Source: Ohtaekwangia sp.
Lineage (GTDB): Bacteria; Bacteroidota; Bacteroidia; Cytophagales; Cyclobacteriaceae
Assembly: GCA_021155195.1 (NCBI GenBank)
Contig: JAJNPV010000042.1
Span: 558,001-622,000, forward strand
Direction: 5' to 3'
DNA length: 64,000 nt
A model generated the notes under the pieces. That model searched no databases. It saw nothing but the letters and a program-made list of their open reading frames with translations, and was not told the DNA's origin. Position 1 is the first letter of the stretch. The number at the start of each line of letters is the position of its first letter. Shown here in pieces: positions 34,880 to 43,385 of the stretch. The position numbers and the translations under genes were made by a program.

Positions 34880-35069
34880 TTCTTAATTGATTTACATAAT
34901 CTTGTGCGTCCATATTCCAGACTCCCTTTCCAGATCCCTTAATTTTATTCAATATTGAAATGAGGTATTCTCGTTTGCGGATTTTACCTCCAACGTATGA
35001 GAAAAGCTTTTCCTTTTCATCAGCGGGCAGCTTTTCTATTTCCTCAATAATCTTCTTAACTTCCATCAA
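34863..35069 (-). CDS. Small helical protein, putative antitoxin partner of the PIN protein
   Basis: The 68-residue protein is rich in Lys and Glu. It opens with a helix of the type EVKKIIEEIEKLPADEKEKL that is common to small antitoxin-like proteins next to PIN genes. A C-terminal segment (about 48-68, with VWNMDAQDYVNQLR) could wrap the toxin. Its start overlaps the stop of the helicase gene (four bases) and its end overlaps the PIN start by 17 bases. No DNA-binding motif is obvious. Identification rests mainly on position. Confidence 0.7.
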   Translation of the reverse strand: MMEVKKIIEEIEKLPADEKEKLFSYVGGKIRKREYLISILNKIKGSGKGVWNMDAQDYVNQLRSDEQI

Positions 35070-37327
35070 TTGGAATTAATCTTTAATTTAGCAAAGCTAA
35101 GTAATAAGGTCTTCTCGCCAAAATCAGCAAAATTGATCTTTGCCTTGCGCTCTGAGCCTACTTCCTCCATTTTTAGTACCGTTCCATGCCCAAATTTTGG
35201 ATGTTCTACCTTCATGCCTTCCTTTAAACCTGAGGTATCGCTGGGAGCAAAATCGGCAGCAGGTTTATAAGCGGTTGCTTTAACAGCAGGCTGCGTGCGT
35301 ATTGTTTTTTTCATGCCGCTGACAAAGCTCTTGGCGAAATTTGGATTGGGCGCAGACATTGATTCAACACCACCAAACTTTGTACTCACTTTAATATATT
35401 CGCCTTTAATATCGTCCAGGAAACGACTGGGTTCACAATTTTTTAATCGACCAAAACGATAGCGTGTTATGGCATAGGAAAGAAATAGTTTCTTTTGCGC
35501 ACGGGTAATAGCTACATAAAACAATCTTCGTTCTTCTTCTAATTCCGACCGACTGCTCAACATCAGCTGCGAAGGAAAAAGATCTTCTTCCATACCCACG
35601 ATGTACACATTCTTAAACTCTAATCCTTTAGCCATGTGAATGGTCATCAGAGTTACCACTTCAGGATCATTGTCTTTGCTTTCGTCCTGACTGGTAAGCA
35701 AAGAGACTTCTTGAAGGAACGCCCCCAAGCTTTTGTCTTCCTTTTCGGGATCATCAACATATTCTTTGATTGCATTCAAAAGTTCTTGTACATTTTCATA
35801 GCGACTTAATCCTTCCACCGTTTTGTCTTCATACAGTTCTTTCATCAAACCCGATGACTTAGCTATTTCAGCAGCGGCTTCATAAGCGTCTTTGTTTTGG
35901 ATTTCAATTCCAAATCGCTTGATCTTGGTAACGAAGTCATCAATGCGCCCCACCACATTGCCTCCTAAAAAGGAAGATGCATTTTGCAGCACATCCCAAA
36001 TCGACATGGTGTGATCATTGGCCGCAACAATTATTTTGTCAATCGTTGTATCACCTATGCCACGCTTGGGCAGATTAATAATTCTCCGGAAGGAGGCTTC
36101 GTCTTGTTGGTTCAGCGAATATCTTAAATAGGCCAGTGTATCTTTTATTTCCTTGCGTTGATAGAAGGAGAGTCCGCCCACTACTTTGTATTTGATGTTC
36201 ATTCGCCTGAGCGCCTCTTCAATAGCCCGCGACTGGCTATTGGTACGGTACAATACCACAAAGTCGCTGAACTTGTATTGGTGCTGCATCTTCTCCTCGA
36301 AAATAGAAGTGGCCACTAATTTGCCTTCTTCATTATCCGAAACGGCTTTGATCAATTCTATCAGATTTCCTTCTTCATTGCTGGTCCAGACTTTCTTTGG
36401 AAGCTGAGCTTTATTTTTTGCGATAACAGAATTTGCTGCTTCAACAATAGTTTGCGTAGAGCGATAATTTTGTTCGAGTTTTATGATTCGTAAATCCGGA
36501 TAATCTTTTTCAAAGTTGAGAATGTTTGAAATATCGGCACCGCGGAAGGCATAAATACTTTGAGCATCATCACCCACTACGCAAATGTTTTGTTGAACAG
36601 CTGCTAACTTTCTAATGATAAAATATTGGCACAGGTTAGTGTCCTGAAACTCATCCACCAACACATATTGAAAGCGATGTTGATATTTATTTAAAACCTG
36701 TAGATGTTCTTTGAATAGTCGATCTGTATTGAAAAGCAGATCGTCAAAATCCATTGCACCCGATCTAAAACATCTGAGCGAATAGGCTTTAAAAATGTTA
36801 CCGATCTCGGGTCGCATATTGGCGGTGTCGTCAGCCACCAGAATTGGATTGGCTATATACTCTTGCCAGGAGATAAGTCTATTCTTGGCTGATGAAATAC
36901 GATTATAAACTGTGTTTACTTTATACTGCGTGTCATCCAGTCCCATTTCTTTAATGATGCTTCGCAACAGCGATTTGGAATCGTCTGTATCATAAATTGT
37001 GAAATTGTTTGGGTAGCCCAAATGGTGTGCTTCTGCTCGTAAAATACGCGCAAACACTGCGTGGAAAGTACCCATCCACAAGTTTCGGGCATCTGTACCA
37101 ACCATTTGTTCAAGGCGATGACGCATCTCTTTGGCGGCCTTGTTGGTGAAGGTAAGAGCAAGAATATTGAATGGATCAACCTGCTTGCTGTGGATTAAGT
37201 GTGCAATGCGCAAAGTAAGCACCCTGGTCTTACCAGAACCTGCTCCCGCTATAATCATGCAAGGCCCCTCTGTATTAATCACGCCTTCGCGTTGCGGGTC
37301 GTTCAGGCTCTCTAAATAGTCACTCAT
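35066..37327 (-). CDS. pcrA: UvrD/PcrA-family DNA helicase
   Basis: The 753-residue superfamily 1A helicase has motif I GAGSGKTRVL, TFTNKAAKEM, DEFQDTN, GDDAQSIYAFRGAD, EQNYRST, TIHMAKGLEF and VAITRAQKKL. A C-terminal Tudor-like end (KVEHPKFGHGTVLKM) is typical of PcrA, which binds RNA polymerase in Firmicutes. It acts in repair, restart and removal of DNA-bound complexes. It is the first gene of a minus-strand series in which successive genes overlap at their stops and starts: helicase, antitoxin-like, PIN, DUF4290, murA. Confidence 0.95.
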   Translation of the reverse strand: MSDYLESLNDPQREGVINTEGPCMIIAGAGSGKTRVLTLRIAHLIHSKQVDPFNILALTFTNKAAKEMRHRLEQMVGTDARNLWMGTFHAVFARILRAEAHHLGYPNNFTIYDTDDSKSLLRSIIKEMGLDDTQYKVNTVYNRISSAKNRLISWQEYIANPILVADDTANMRPEIGNIFKAYSLRCFRSGAMDFDDLLFNTDRLFKEHLQVLNKYQHRFQYVLVDEFQDTNLCQYFIIRKLAAVQQNICVVGDDAQSIYAFRGADISNILNFEKDYPDLRIIKLEQNYRSTQTIVEAANSVIAKNKAQLPKKVWTSNEEGNLIELIKAVSDNEEGKLVATSIFEEKMQHQYKFSDFVVLYRTNSQSRAIEEALRRMNIKYKVVGGLSFYQRKEIKDTLAYLRYSLNQQDEASFRRIINLPKRGIGDTTIDKIIVAANDHTMSIWDVLQNASSFLGGNVVGRIDDFVTKIKRFGIEIQNKDAYEAAAEIAKSSGLMKELYEDKTVEGLSRYENVQELLNAIKEYVDDPEKEDKSLGAFLQEVSLLTSQDESKDNDPEVVTLMTIHMAKGLEFKNVYIVGMEEDLFPSQLMLSSRSELEEERRLFYVAITRAQKKLFLSYAITRYRFGRLKNCEPSRFLDDIKGEYIKVSTKFGGVESMSAPNPNFAKSFVSGMKKTIRTQPAVKATAYKPAADFAPSDTSGLKEGMKVEHPKFGHGTVLKMEEVGSERKAKINFADFGEKTLLLSFAKLKINSN

Positions 37328-37470
37328 AAATCATTGCAATATAGGTAGGGATCAGGAATGCCGAAAGCTTGTTGTGAGCCCACTTTGTCCTGTGAAATTT
37401 ATCACCTTAAATTATTCGTTTATGTTAACTGATAATAGCCCTGATTGCTATAGAGTTATGTAAATGCGAT

Positions 37471-38394
37471 GTGAGTGCTGAAAAACTATTAACTATAAAT
37501 TCTGATTTTCAGGAATTCGAAAGTACTTTTGAAAAACAAAAAAAGGTGAGTTTTACTTCATTCCCCAAAATCTTCCCAGACGATGGCTTTAGCGTAACTG
37601 CTGCCGAGCCATGGATCAAAGCCAAAACTTCAATCATCCAACAATATGTAAGTTCGTTTGCAGGTACCTTAGCGGGAAAGGTGGATGATATTGTTTTCAT
37701 CGATCTGTTTGCAGGCAATGGAATATACTCCCTGGGTGCCCGATCAGAATTATTTGCAGCTCCTTCTCTCATGGCCTTGTCGCAGGAAGTTCCCATTACA
37801 AAATTTATCTTTTGCGAAAAGGAAGAAGAGCAACTCCGGATTCTAAAAATCAGGGTGAATAAAAATTTTAAGAAGAAAAATGTCTTGCTGTTGGATGGTA
37901 AACCACAAGATGTTATTTCGAAGTTTACTCACTATGTACCCCGTAGCAAGGGATCTTATAAGGTAGCTGTTCTGTGCCTATGCGATTCGTTTTCATTCGA
38001 CCTTCATTTCGATACCATTATGCAATTGGCCGATCAGGGTTTTAATTTCCTGATCCCATTTACATTTGCCTTAAATGATCGTCTTAATTATAGGTTTTAT
38101 TTGAGGGATAATAGAGAAAAACTGGCAGCCTTCCTGGCAGGTGAAGGGGATGTGAAGCGCCTTGAAAAAGGAGTAGATAGTAATCATCAGTTTTATAAAC
38201 GTCTGGTTCAGATATATCAGAGCAACATGTTGGCCCTTGGTTATAATCTTTCGGTTTCTACACACAAAGCTGATTCTGGATTGATGGAATTGCCTGCGTA
38301 TCAAATCGGTTTTTTCTCAAAACAAATTTCAACCAAAACGATTCAGCACGATGTAGAAGCCACGCGCCATCAACAATTTGAATTGTTTCAATGA
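37471..38394 (+). CDS. TcmP-like (three-Cys-motif partner) methyltransferase-fold protein
   Basis: The 307-residue protein starts with GTG at 37471; no ATG lies upstream in frame before a stop at 37426, and the next Met is far inside. The pattern WIKAKTSIIQQYV, then FIDLFAGNG as an SAM-pocket-like motif, then an aromatic/acidic strand (IFCEKEEEQ) and LLLDGKPQDV, is that of the TcmP family. Those proteins have a Rossmann methyltransferase-like fold and accompany small Cys-motif proteins in other bacteria. Catalysis is unproven. It is followed after 36 bases by a nine-cysteine DUF3109 protein, though that gene has its own promoter. Confidence 0.8.
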   Translation: MSAEKLLTINSDFQEFESTFEKQKKVSFTSFPKIFPDDGFSVTAAEPWIKAKTSIIQQYVSSFAGTLAGKVDDIVFIDLFAGNGIYSLGARSELFAAPSLMALSQEVPITKFIFCEKEEEQLRILKIRVNKNFKKKNVLLLDGKPQDVISKFTHYVPRSKGSYKVAVLCLCDSFSFDLHFDTIMQLADQGFNFLIPFTFALNDRLNYRFYLRDNREKLAAFLAGEGDVKRLEKGVDSNHQFYKRLVQIYQSNMLALGYNLSVSTHKADSGLMELPAYQIGFFSKQISTKTIQHDVEATRHQQFELFQ

Positions 38395-38410
38395 TTAAGG
38401 AGTATTTTTG
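38383..38410 (+). promoter_or_regulatory. Promoter for the DUF3109 gene
   Basis: TTG (38383-38385), a 17-base spacer and TATTTTTG (38403-38410) are exact matches to both elements. They overlap the end of the TcmP-like gene, and the leader is only about 15 bases. Confidence 0.55.
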
Positions 38411-38430
38411 CAGGACAATAATTATAAAGG

Positions 38431-38994
38431 ATGATTAAAGTAGGAGAGATATTGGTTTCGGATGATATTAAGGATGTTGAGTTTATTTGTAATTTAGAAA
38501 AATGCAAAGGTGCTTGTTGTGTGGAAGGTGACTTGGGCGCACCACTCGAAGAATCAGAACTCGAAACGATGAAGTCGATCCAAAAGGAGATTAGACCATA
38601 CCTTACGGAAGCCGGAATTAAGGCTATTGAAGAACAAGGGGCTTATATTTTAGATGAAGATGGGGATTTCTCTACGCCCACCATTGGTGGTAAAGAATGT
38701 GCTTATGCACTTTACGATAAGCAAGGAGTTCTAAAGTGTGGAATAGAACAAGCTTATTTGGATGGTAAAACTAAGTTTAGAAAACCAATTTCTTGTCATC
38801 TTTATCCAATCCGGATTACTACCAATAAAAAAGGATTTGAAGCGGTTAATTACCATAAGTGGGATATCTGTTCAGCTGCCTGCAAACTAGGACAATCCTT
38901 GGGCGTGCCAGTGTATAAGTTCTTGAAGGATCCTCTCATTAGAAAGTATGGCATGGAATGGTATAAGGAATTGGTTGCCCAAATTGAGGCATAA
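38431..38994 (+). CDS. DUF3109 cysteine-rich protein
   Basis: The 187-residue protein contains nine cysteines at residues 20, 25, 29, 30, 90, 103, 122, 147 and 151. The first group reads CNLEKCKGACC, followed by GKECAYAL, LKCGIEQ, PISCHLYPIR and CSAAC. The layout is that of DUF3109, related to the YkgJ-type putative zinc or iron-sulfur binding proteins. It is cytoplasmic by sequence. The cysteine set suggests a metal site. The biochemical role is unknown. It follows the TcmP-like gene but has its own predicted promoter. Confidence 0.9.
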   Translation: MIKVGEILVSDDIKDVEFICNLEKCKGACCVEGDLGAPLEESELETMKSIQKEIRPYLTEAGIKAIEEQGAYILDEDGDFSTPTIGGKECAYALYDKQGVLKCGIEQAYLDGKTKFRKPISCHLYPIRITTNKKGFEAVNYHKWDICSAACKLGQSLGVPVYKFLKDPLIRKYGMEWYKELVAQIEA

Positions 38995-39038
38995 ATTTTT
39001 TAGATCATTTTTAATGATTTACCCCTTCCTTGGGTCTA

Positions 39039-39069
39039 TTGAGTGATTTCTACTATTTTGTTACTTTAG
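39039..39069 (+). promoter_or_regulatory. Putative promoter for the barrel/caspase gene pair
   Basis: TTG (39039-39041), a 20-base spacer and TACTTTAG (39062-39069, one mismatch) lie 22 bases before the ATG at 39092. Confidence 0.45.
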
Positions 39070-39091
39070 TATTTCTTTAACACACCCTTGT

Positions 39092-39955
39092 ATGAAAAGC
39101 TCAACGATTCTTTCCTTAGGATTAGTTATTATGTGTTTTTCAACGGGGTGGTCGCAGGATGAGGGTAATATTATTAAAAAGGAACGCATTGTTAAAGGAA
39201 AAAGCATTTATCTGCTGGCAGGCCCTTCATTTAGATTTAATAACAAGTCTGACTATTCTGGTGGGCTTAATCTGGAAGCAGGTTTTTTAAAAAGATTTAA
39301 TAGAATTACCTCTGTAGGTGGCTCACTAAATTTTTCGAAGTTCAGTTTTGATCAGCCGCTTTCCAATTCCTTTGAAAATGAAAAGGCTATAGGAAATAAT
39401 GCATTTTTGGAAGACGGTGGATATGAAGTCTATGTGGTTAGAATGAGCGGGGGTAATCTTAATTTTATCTCTGTCGGCCTTGATATTAAATTTGAATTTA
39501 TTCCATTTAGTGAGAGCAGGAAACTTTCTGCTTTTGGTCTCATTAAGCCTTTTATGCTGATCTCAACCAGGTCCGATATAAGTGCCTCAACAGAAATAAG
39601 GTATCCGGATATCGTTCCGTACAAACTTCCCTATAATAGTGATCCCAATAATAATTGGAGTGGAGGAGATCCTTTTGAAGATATTAACTCAAACAGCCCT
39701 GGGCGCGAACAATGGGCAGCTGCTACTGAATTTTCGGGAGGGCTGGGAGTGGGTGTAGGACTTGATTACTCTGTAAAATCCAATCTCAAAATTTTTATGC
39801 AATCAATCGTAAAATTCTCATTACCAATTACTCATATTAAGACCGGTGCATTTCCTGGCTCCCGGGAAGATGGATACTACAATCCTGACTACCCACTTGT
39901 AAAAGAAGGTTTTTCCACGCTGAATATTTCACTGGGCGTTTCTTATTATTTTTAA
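39092..39955 (+). CDS. Outer-membrane beta-barrel protein (PorT-like)
   Basis: The 287-residue protein has a signal peptide ending TGWSQ (about residue 21). The mature chain is a series of amphipathic strands with glycine-rich turns (SIYLLAGPSFRF, GGSLNFSKFSFD, NLNFISVGLDIKF, GVGVGLDYSV) and ends LNISLGVSYYF, with the terminal aromatic typical of outer-membrane barrels. No family beyond an outer-membrane barrel of PorT-like character can be assigned. It is four bases upstream of the secreted caspase gene, so the two share a transcript and perhaps a location. Confidence 0.82.
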   Translation: MKSSTILSLGLVIMCFSTGWSQDEGNIIKKERIVKGKSIYLLAGPSFRFNNKSDYSGGLNLEAGFLKRFNRITSVGGSLNFSKFSFDQPLSNSFENEKAIGNNAFLEDGGYEVYVVRMSGGNLNFISVGLDIKFEFIPFSESRKLSAFGLIKPFMLISTRSDISASTEIRYPDIVPYKLPYNSDPNNNWSGGDPFEDINSNSPGREQWAAATEFSGGLGVGVGLDYSVKSNLKIFMQSIVKFSLPITHIKTGAFPGSREDGYYNPDYPLVKEGFSTLNISLGVSYYF

Positions 39956-39959
39956 TTCG

Positions 39960-41297
39960 ATGAGAAATTTTCGAAGAAACATACTACTTGTTACAGTCCT
40001 TTTTTTTAGTTTTTCAAGTGTGCGTGCGCAATACAAACTCTATGAAAAAGGGTTTGAAAATTATAAAGCGGGCAAATTAGATCAAGCAATTGTCAACTTC
40101 TCAGAATTTTTGAGCAAACCAACCCGCGAAAAATCTTTGGATGTTGAAGCTTTTTATCTTCGCGGACTTTCCTATTACAAAACTGAAAATTATAAGAGCG
40201 CTGTGGCTGATTTTCAGGAGGCAATACTTCTTAATCATCCCAACAAAGGCAATACCTTTTGGTTTCTTGCCCTAAGCCATGAGAAACTAGGTTACTATTA
40301 CGAGGCGGTTGATGCCTATGAAAATGCTATTCGCGAACTACAGGGTAATAAAGAAACTCTACTCAAACTTCTTTATGAGCGAAGCAAGGTTTTTCAAAAG
40401 CTAGAAAATAAACTTATGGCCTATAATGACCTACAACGGGCATATAGTATACAGCCTGGAAATGAAGTAATTAGAGTTGAGCTTGATAAGTTTGATAAGA
40501 GTGAGATAGCGACCCTTGCTAGTCAACAACAAACGCGAACGATAGTTCCTGTGCCCGAATCAAATTCCACTTCAAGCCAGTTAGTCGAATTGTATAAAGA
40601 TGAAAAGCGATATGCTCTGGTTATTGGTAATTCACAGTATGGTAAGGAGATTGGTGAACTAAGGAATCCCGTAAACGATGCGGTGGATATGGCCTCCGAG
40701 TTAGAGAAATCAAATTTTGAAGTTCAACTTTTAACAAATGCAACTTATGGTCAGATTCGTGCGGGCTTGTTAAAATTTAAAGAAAAGTTGGATGCCGGAG
40801 ATCGTGAAAAAACAGTTGGCCTGTTTTACTTTGCTGGCCATGGTTTGCGCTTGGAAGAAGAAAATTATATCGTGCCTGTTGACGCCAAGATTGAATATGA
40901 AGACGATATCTGGAGGTATTGTTTTCCGGTTCAGCGAATGGTTCTGTCAAATATGGAGCAATCCAATACTCGTTTGAATATTGTTATTCTGGATGCTTGC
41001 AGAAACAACCCGTTCCCTTCCTTAACTCGATCTCTGGGGCAACAAGGCTTAGCTGAAATGCAGAAAGCGCGTGGTTCGTTTATTGCATATGCCACTGCAC
41101 CAGGTTCGGTTGCTATTGATGGTGTAGGAAGAAATGGTCTTTACACACAAGAAATATTAAAAGCTATTCGTAAACCCGGTCGTACCATCGAGCAAGTTTT
41201 CAAAGAAGTAAGATTAAATGTTTTACGCCTTTCTGAGAATAAGCAGAATACCTGGGATAGCTCAAACATTGTGGGTGAGTTTTACTTTAAGTTTTAG
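39960..41297 (+). CDS. Secreted TPR-caspase (peptidase C14, metacaspase-like)
   Basis: The 445-residue protein has a signal peptide ending VRAQ (about residue 24). Two to three TPR-like repeats follow (about 28-170, including EAFYLRGLSYYKTENYKSAV and TFWFLALSHEKLGYYYEAV). A C14 caspase domain spans about 215-445. The catalytic dyad is visible as His294 in FAGHG and Cys347 in LDACRNNPF, and RNPVNDAVDMA opens the domain as in metacaspases. It therefore looks like an active cysteine protease with a protein-interaction array, exported to the periplasm or surface. The gene follows the barrel gene by four bases. Substrate and trigger unknown. Confidence 0.92.
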   Translation: MRNFRRNILLVTVLFFSFSSVRAQYKLYEKGFENYKAGKLDQAIVNFSEFLSKPTREKSLDVEAFYLRGLSYYKTENYKSAVADFQEAILLNHPNKGNTFWFLALSHEKLGYYYEAVDAYENAIRELQGNKETLLKLLYERSKVFQKLENKLMAYNDLQRAYSIQPGNEVIRVELDKFDKSEIATLASQQQTRTIVPVPESNSTSSQLVELYKDEKRYALVIGNSQYGKEIGELRNPVNDAVDMASELEKSNFEVQLLTNATYGQIRAGLLKFKEKLDAGDREKTVGLFYFAGHGLRLEEENYIVPVDAKIEYEDDIWRYCFPVQRMVLSNMEQSNTRLNIVILDACRNNPFPSLTRSLGQQGLAEMQKARGSFIAYATAPGSVAIDGVGRNGLYTQEILKAIRKPGRTIEQVFKEVRLNVLRLSENKQNTWDSSNIVGEFYFKF

Positions 41298-41319
41298 TGG
41301 GCAATGCTATGGAAATAAA

Positions 41320-41343
41320 AAAGCCCCGAAAAATCAGGGCTTT
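41320..41343. terminator. Bidirectional hairpin terminator between the caspase gene and rplI
   Basis: AAAGCCC (41320-41326) pairs with GGGCTTT (41337-41343) around a ten-base loop. On the minus strand a run of six T's follows the stem, making a strong terminator for rplI. On the plus strand the T-run is shorter but can still stop the caspase transcript. Confidence 0.8.
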
Positions 41344-41365
41344 CCAAATCTTACGTGAGATTAGC

Positions 41366-41809
41366 TTATTCAGCCACTACATTTACACTGATTGTGTGTT
41401 TCACTTCTTTATGAAGATCTAACGTTACTGTGTACGTACCAAGTTCTTTAGGTTGTTCCTTGAAGTGAACTTTCTTGCGATCAACTTCAAAGCCTTTGTT
41501 TTTTAATATTTCTGCAACCTGAACGGCAGTAACTGCTCCAAAAATCTTCCCAGACTCACCCGCCTTTGTTTTAATCTCAGCAGTGAACTCACCAATTTTA
41601 GCGGCCAAAGCTTCTGCATCTTGCTTTAGCTTAGCAGCTTTGTGAGCAGCCTGACGAATGTTCTCAGCAATCAATCGCTTATTTGAATCATTTGCGATAA
41701 TCGCCACTCCGGTAGGAATCAAAAAATTTCTTCCGTAACCCGGTTTCACTTTTACTGTATCATTTTTGTAACCCAAACCTGATACATCTTGCTTTAATAT
41801 TATTTCCAT
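41366..41809 (-). CDS. rplI: 50S ribosomal protein L9
   Basis: The 147-residue protein has the L9 N-terminal RNA-binding domain (QDVSGLGYKNDTVKVKPGYGRNFLIP), the long connecting helix, and the C-terminal domain. It is the last gene of the rpsF-rpsR-rplI set, 17 bases after rpsR, and ends at a strong hairpin terminator. Confidence 0.98.
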   Translation of the reverse strand: MEIILKQDVSGLGYKNDTVKVKPGYGRNFLIPTGVAIIANDSNKRLIAENIRQAAHKAAKLKQDAEALAAKIGEFTAEIKTKAGESGKIFGAVTAVQVAEILKNKGFEVDRKKVHFKEQPKELGTYTVTLDLHKEVKHTISVNVVAE

Positions 41810-41826
41810 CTGTATTTCAGGTTAGA

Positions 41827-42078
41827 TTATTTTAATGAATCAGCCAGGTAAGGAAGGATTGCCACGTGACGCGCGCGTTTTACCGCTTGTGCCACTTTAT
41901 TCTGAAACTTCCAGCTGTTACCAGTTAATCTCCGAGGAAGAATTTTTCCTTGCTCGTTAATAAATTTCAATAAAAAATCAGGATCCTTGTAATCGATATA
42001 CTTGATTCCGTTTTTCTTGAAGCGGCAGTACTTTGGTTTAATTTCTGCTCGCTTGATAGGTTCGTTCATTAATGTCAT
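41827..42078 (-). CDS. rpsR: 30S ribosomal protein S18
   Basis: The 83-residue protein has the S18 core YCRFKKNGIKYIDYKD, GKILPRRLTG and the AVKRARHVAILPY helix that binds S6 and 16S rRNA. Its start overlaps the rpsF stop by four bases, coupling the two partner proteins. An upstream rpsR-associated ssb or priB gene is absent, which is the usual Bacteroidota order. Confidence 0.98.
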   Translation of the reverse strand: MTLMNEPIKRAEIKPKYCRFKKNGIKYIDYKDPDFLLKFINEQGKILPRRLTGNSWKFQNKVAQAVKRARHVAILPYLADSLK

Positions 42079-42452
42079 GCTGCAACTTCCTCCTTTCTAG
42101 TGGTTTGTTTTTTAGTGCGATTGAATTCGCCTTTACGTCTGCGGGCATTGTAGATAACCGCATGTTTGTCGAGCGCAATAGTTAAAAAGCGCATTACCGA
42201 TTCGTCTCGTCTGAATTCTGTTTCCAGTGTGTTAACAAGCTCGGAGGAGTCAGTCGTAAACTCAAGAAGGTTGTAGAAACCGGTAGACTTATTTTGAATC
42301 GCGTAAGCCATTCTTTTAAGTCCCCACTTTTCTACATTGATCACTTCAGCCTTAGCTTTAGTGAGCAGCTTCACGAATTTTTCGACAGTATCCTTTGCCT
42401 GGTCTTCAGACAAAACGGGATTTAAAATGAATACCGTCTCGTAGTTTTTCAT
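42075..42452 (-). CDS. rpsF: 30S ribosomal protein S6
   Basis: The 125-residue protein opens with YETVFILNPVLSEDQ, followed by WGLKRMAYAI and the RRDESVMRFL strand, all diagnostic of S6. The C-terminal tail is basic (KGEFNRTKKQTTRKE). It is the first gene of the rpsF-rpsR-rplI operon, downstream of a strong promoter, with a short leader lacking any Shine-Dalgarno sequence. Confidence 0.98.
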   Translation of the reverse strand: MKNYETVFILNPVLSEDQAKDTVEKFVKLLTKAKAEVINVEKWGLKRMAYAIQNKSTGFYNLLEFTTDSSELVNTLETEFRRDESVMRFLTIALDKHAVIYNARRRKGEFNRTKKQTTRKEEVAA

Positions 42453-42477
42453 GTAACTATGGTTTTAAAATGGATTG

Positions 42478-42509
42478 CAAAAGTAGGCAAATCGTCCAAA
42501 TTGCCCAAA
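42478..42509 (-). promoter_or_regulatory. Promoter of the rpsF-rpsR-rplI operon
   Basis: On the minus strand TTTG (42506-42509), a 20-base spacer and TACTTTTG (42478-42485) match the consensus exactly. The predicted leader is about 20 bases, too short for the S6:S18 autoregulatory leader structure known in other phyla. Confidence 0.62.
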
Positions 42510-42543
42510 TCCAATATGAAATAACCTTAAATCCCCGAAAGGG

Positions 42544-43287
42544 CTATTGCTCGTTTAGGCCCCAATCATAGTCAATGTGCAAAATTTTGGCTTCAGGCTT
42601 GATTTTTATTGAGGAATATCGGTTTACAAAGTCACGAACGGAACCGCCATTTTTGTTGAAATCCATTGAGTACCACTTAAATATCATACTCAATTGAGGC
42701 TTTTCGGCTGAGATTTTGTTGCGGTAAGGATCAGCCAAAAACGCTCGGGATTGCCTATTCAACTGCTCATCTAATTTCTTCGGATCATAGGCTTCATTCA
42801 GCAAAATAGGACACGATTTACTGGCGCATACCAATGCCATATGGATGCGCGGATCATCAAATAACTTCCGAAGCTTTCCGTGCTCTATGTTATTGAGATC
42901 CATTTTCTCTTTTCCAATAGTTATAAATTTGATATCCCATGGAGTATTTACAAAGGGTATCTGAATGCTGCTGCCAATGTCTTTTATGCTCTTAACAGGA
43001 TAGTATTTTGTGATAAGCTTGATGGTAAACGCATTATAGGCATTAATCCAGAAAGCCATTTGTTCATCCTTACTCCATGTTTTTTCATCTGGTGGGTTTT
43101 TGCTGAGATGAGCTAAGTATTGATTCAATGCTACGGTATCTTTAATAAACCCTTTATAATTTACATTTCCGGTTTTCGAGACATACTTCCTTAGCAATCC
43201 ATTTAACAACTCATGAGTTGGTTTGCTTTGCGACCAACTTGAAAGAGAACCAATTAGAAACAACGCGTTCAATAGTATCTTTTTCAT
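42544..43287 (-). CDS. DUF547 family exported protein
   Basis: The 247-residue protein has a signal peptide ending SSWSQ (about residue 20) and the DUF547 domain, seen in FWINAYNAFTIKLI, GKEKMDLNNIEHG and the conserved CASKSCPIL segment with two cysteines. The function of DUF547 is unknown; the cysteine-histidine arrangement has prompted comparison with papain-like folds, which is inference. Its own promoter may be TACCTTAG 23 to 30 bases upstream. It is separated from rpsF by about 90 bases containing the ribosomal promoter. Confidence 0.9.
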   Translation of the reverse strand: MKKILLNALFLIGSLSSWSQSKPTHELLNGLLRKYVSKTGNVNYKGFIKDTVALNQYLAHLSKNPPDEKTWSKDEQMAFWINAYNAFTIKLITKYYPVKSIKDIGSSIQIPFVNTPWDIKFITIGKEKMDLNNIEHGKLRKLFDDPRIHMALVCASKSCPILLNEAYDPKKLDEQLNRQSRAFLADPYRNKISAEKPQLSMIFKWYSMDFNKNGGSVRDFVNRYSSIKIKPEAKILHIDYDWGLNEQ

Positions 43288-43385
43288 AGTTTTTATTTAG
43301 CACACACTAAGGTAGACTATTGTAACTCAACAAATAGTTGTAATTATACTTTATGTCCTGATAATGACACTATTTTTATGCCAGT

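Noticed and set aside
36916..37179. Alternative minus-strand frame inside the helicase gene
   Set aside because: It lies fully inside the conserved N-terminal coding region of the UvrD/PcrA helicase and has no domain of its own.
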